Assembly (NCBI RefSeq): GCF_002101965.1
Contig: NZ_LQQA01000004.1
Span: forward strand, 1 to 64,000
From: Mycolicibacterium wolinskyi
GTDB taxonomy: Bacteria > Actinomycetota > Actinomycetes > Mycobacteriales > Mycobacteriaceae
Direction: 5' to 3'
DNA: 64,000 nt
Shown: in pieces, positions 63,808-64,000 of the stretch
How positions within the stretch are numbered: position 1 is the stretch's first letter
How the letters are laid out: each line of letters opens with the position of its first letter
Position numbers and translations under genes: made by a program
Notes under the pieces: model-generated
Databases searched by the model: none
Told to the model about the DNA's origin: nothing
The model's input: only the letters and a program-made list of their open reading frames with translations

Positions 63808-64000
63808 GTACACCCTTTCGGTCTTGCGTATTTCCGATGGGCATGGGCATACACCACCGGAAGCGTCGTCTGTCGAATGTTGGCGTTGTTATCGGCTGGG
63901 ATACTCGCCGCTATTCGGTAGGCGGCCGCCGATGACCATTGTAACGACAGTGTGTGGTTTCACCGCGCCGAGCGGCAAATTTCGGCACGTCGGCCGGCCG
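63808..64000 (-). promoter_or_regulatory. sigA upstream region
   Basis: Sequence between the sigA start and the window end. It must hold the 5' leader and probably the promoter of sigA. I do not see a convincing -35/-10 pair and assign none; no gene is supported. Confidence 0.35.

Overview
The window is GC-rich actinobacterial chromosome from a mycobacterium, most likely a fast-growing Mycolicibacterium. The species was not determined. The backbone genes and their order match the M. tuberculosis segment around Rv2703-Rv2729c read in the opposite direction: Rv2729c-like membrane protein, Rv2728c-like protein, miaA, dapF, hflX, fadE20, an LGFP-repeat protein, lexA, a LysM division/SOS protein, nrdR, PhzF-like, alpha/beta hydrolase, PAC2, sthA, DUF4192, ideR, sigB, DUF3099, DUF3039, YihY/BrkB, DUF7455, DUF952 and finally sigA. 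Extra genes relative to that backbone are a secreted PE-PPE-domain hydrolase and a BisC-type molybdoenzyme (5.1-9.0 kb) and a secreted trypsin-like protease (17.8-18.6 kb).

Between the DUF952 gene (ends 25747) and sigA (starts at 63807 on the minus strand) lies an accessory island of about 36 kb. It encodes an extracellular contractile injection system (eCIS), a phage-tail-like particle of the Afp/PVC/Streptomyces CIS type. The left edge (25.75-26.4 kb) is scarred by tandem palindromic repeats and a short-chain dehydrogenase remnant. A MalT/SARP regulator follows (26.4-29.3). A tightly coupled minus-strand operon (40.5 to 29.3) carries sheath, tube 1, two small eCIS proteins, a proline-rich VQR protein, tube 2, LysM hub, spike, PAAR tip, gp25, baseplate J-like and tail protein I. 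Reading away from it on the plus strand is a cargo operon (40.7-46.1): a DUF4157 protein, a 1298-residue protein ending in a nucleic-acid-deaminase-like domain, and a small HExxH protein. All three carry the same LQR-x-AGN sequence near the N-terminus.

The right part of the island (46.2-62.3) is built around the cell envelope. One module of a Cys-rich or related lipoprotein, a triple-domain peptidoglycan hydrolase (M23, lytic transglycosylase, NlpC/P60-like) and a small lipoprotein occurs twice in inverted orientation (46.2-49.9 and 59.3-62.3). Between the copies lie a DUF3298-like protein, a zinc-ribbon four-TM protein, the eCIS AAA+ ATPase, the DUF4255 cap protein, an atypical LuxR-family response regulator, a proline-rich secreted protein and a Ser/Thr kinase fused to an LpqN-like domain. 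No tail-fibre or standard tape-measure gene was recognised.

Working model (inference): the SARP regulator activates the response-regulator gene through four TCAAC sites in 11-bp phase. The particle assembles in the cytoplasm around tagged cargo. The duplicated hydrolases and lipoproteins open or mark the mycobacterial envelope for release or anchoring. Both NlpC/P60 domains have Ser where the catalytic Cys is expected, so those domains may bind rather than cut peptidoglycan.
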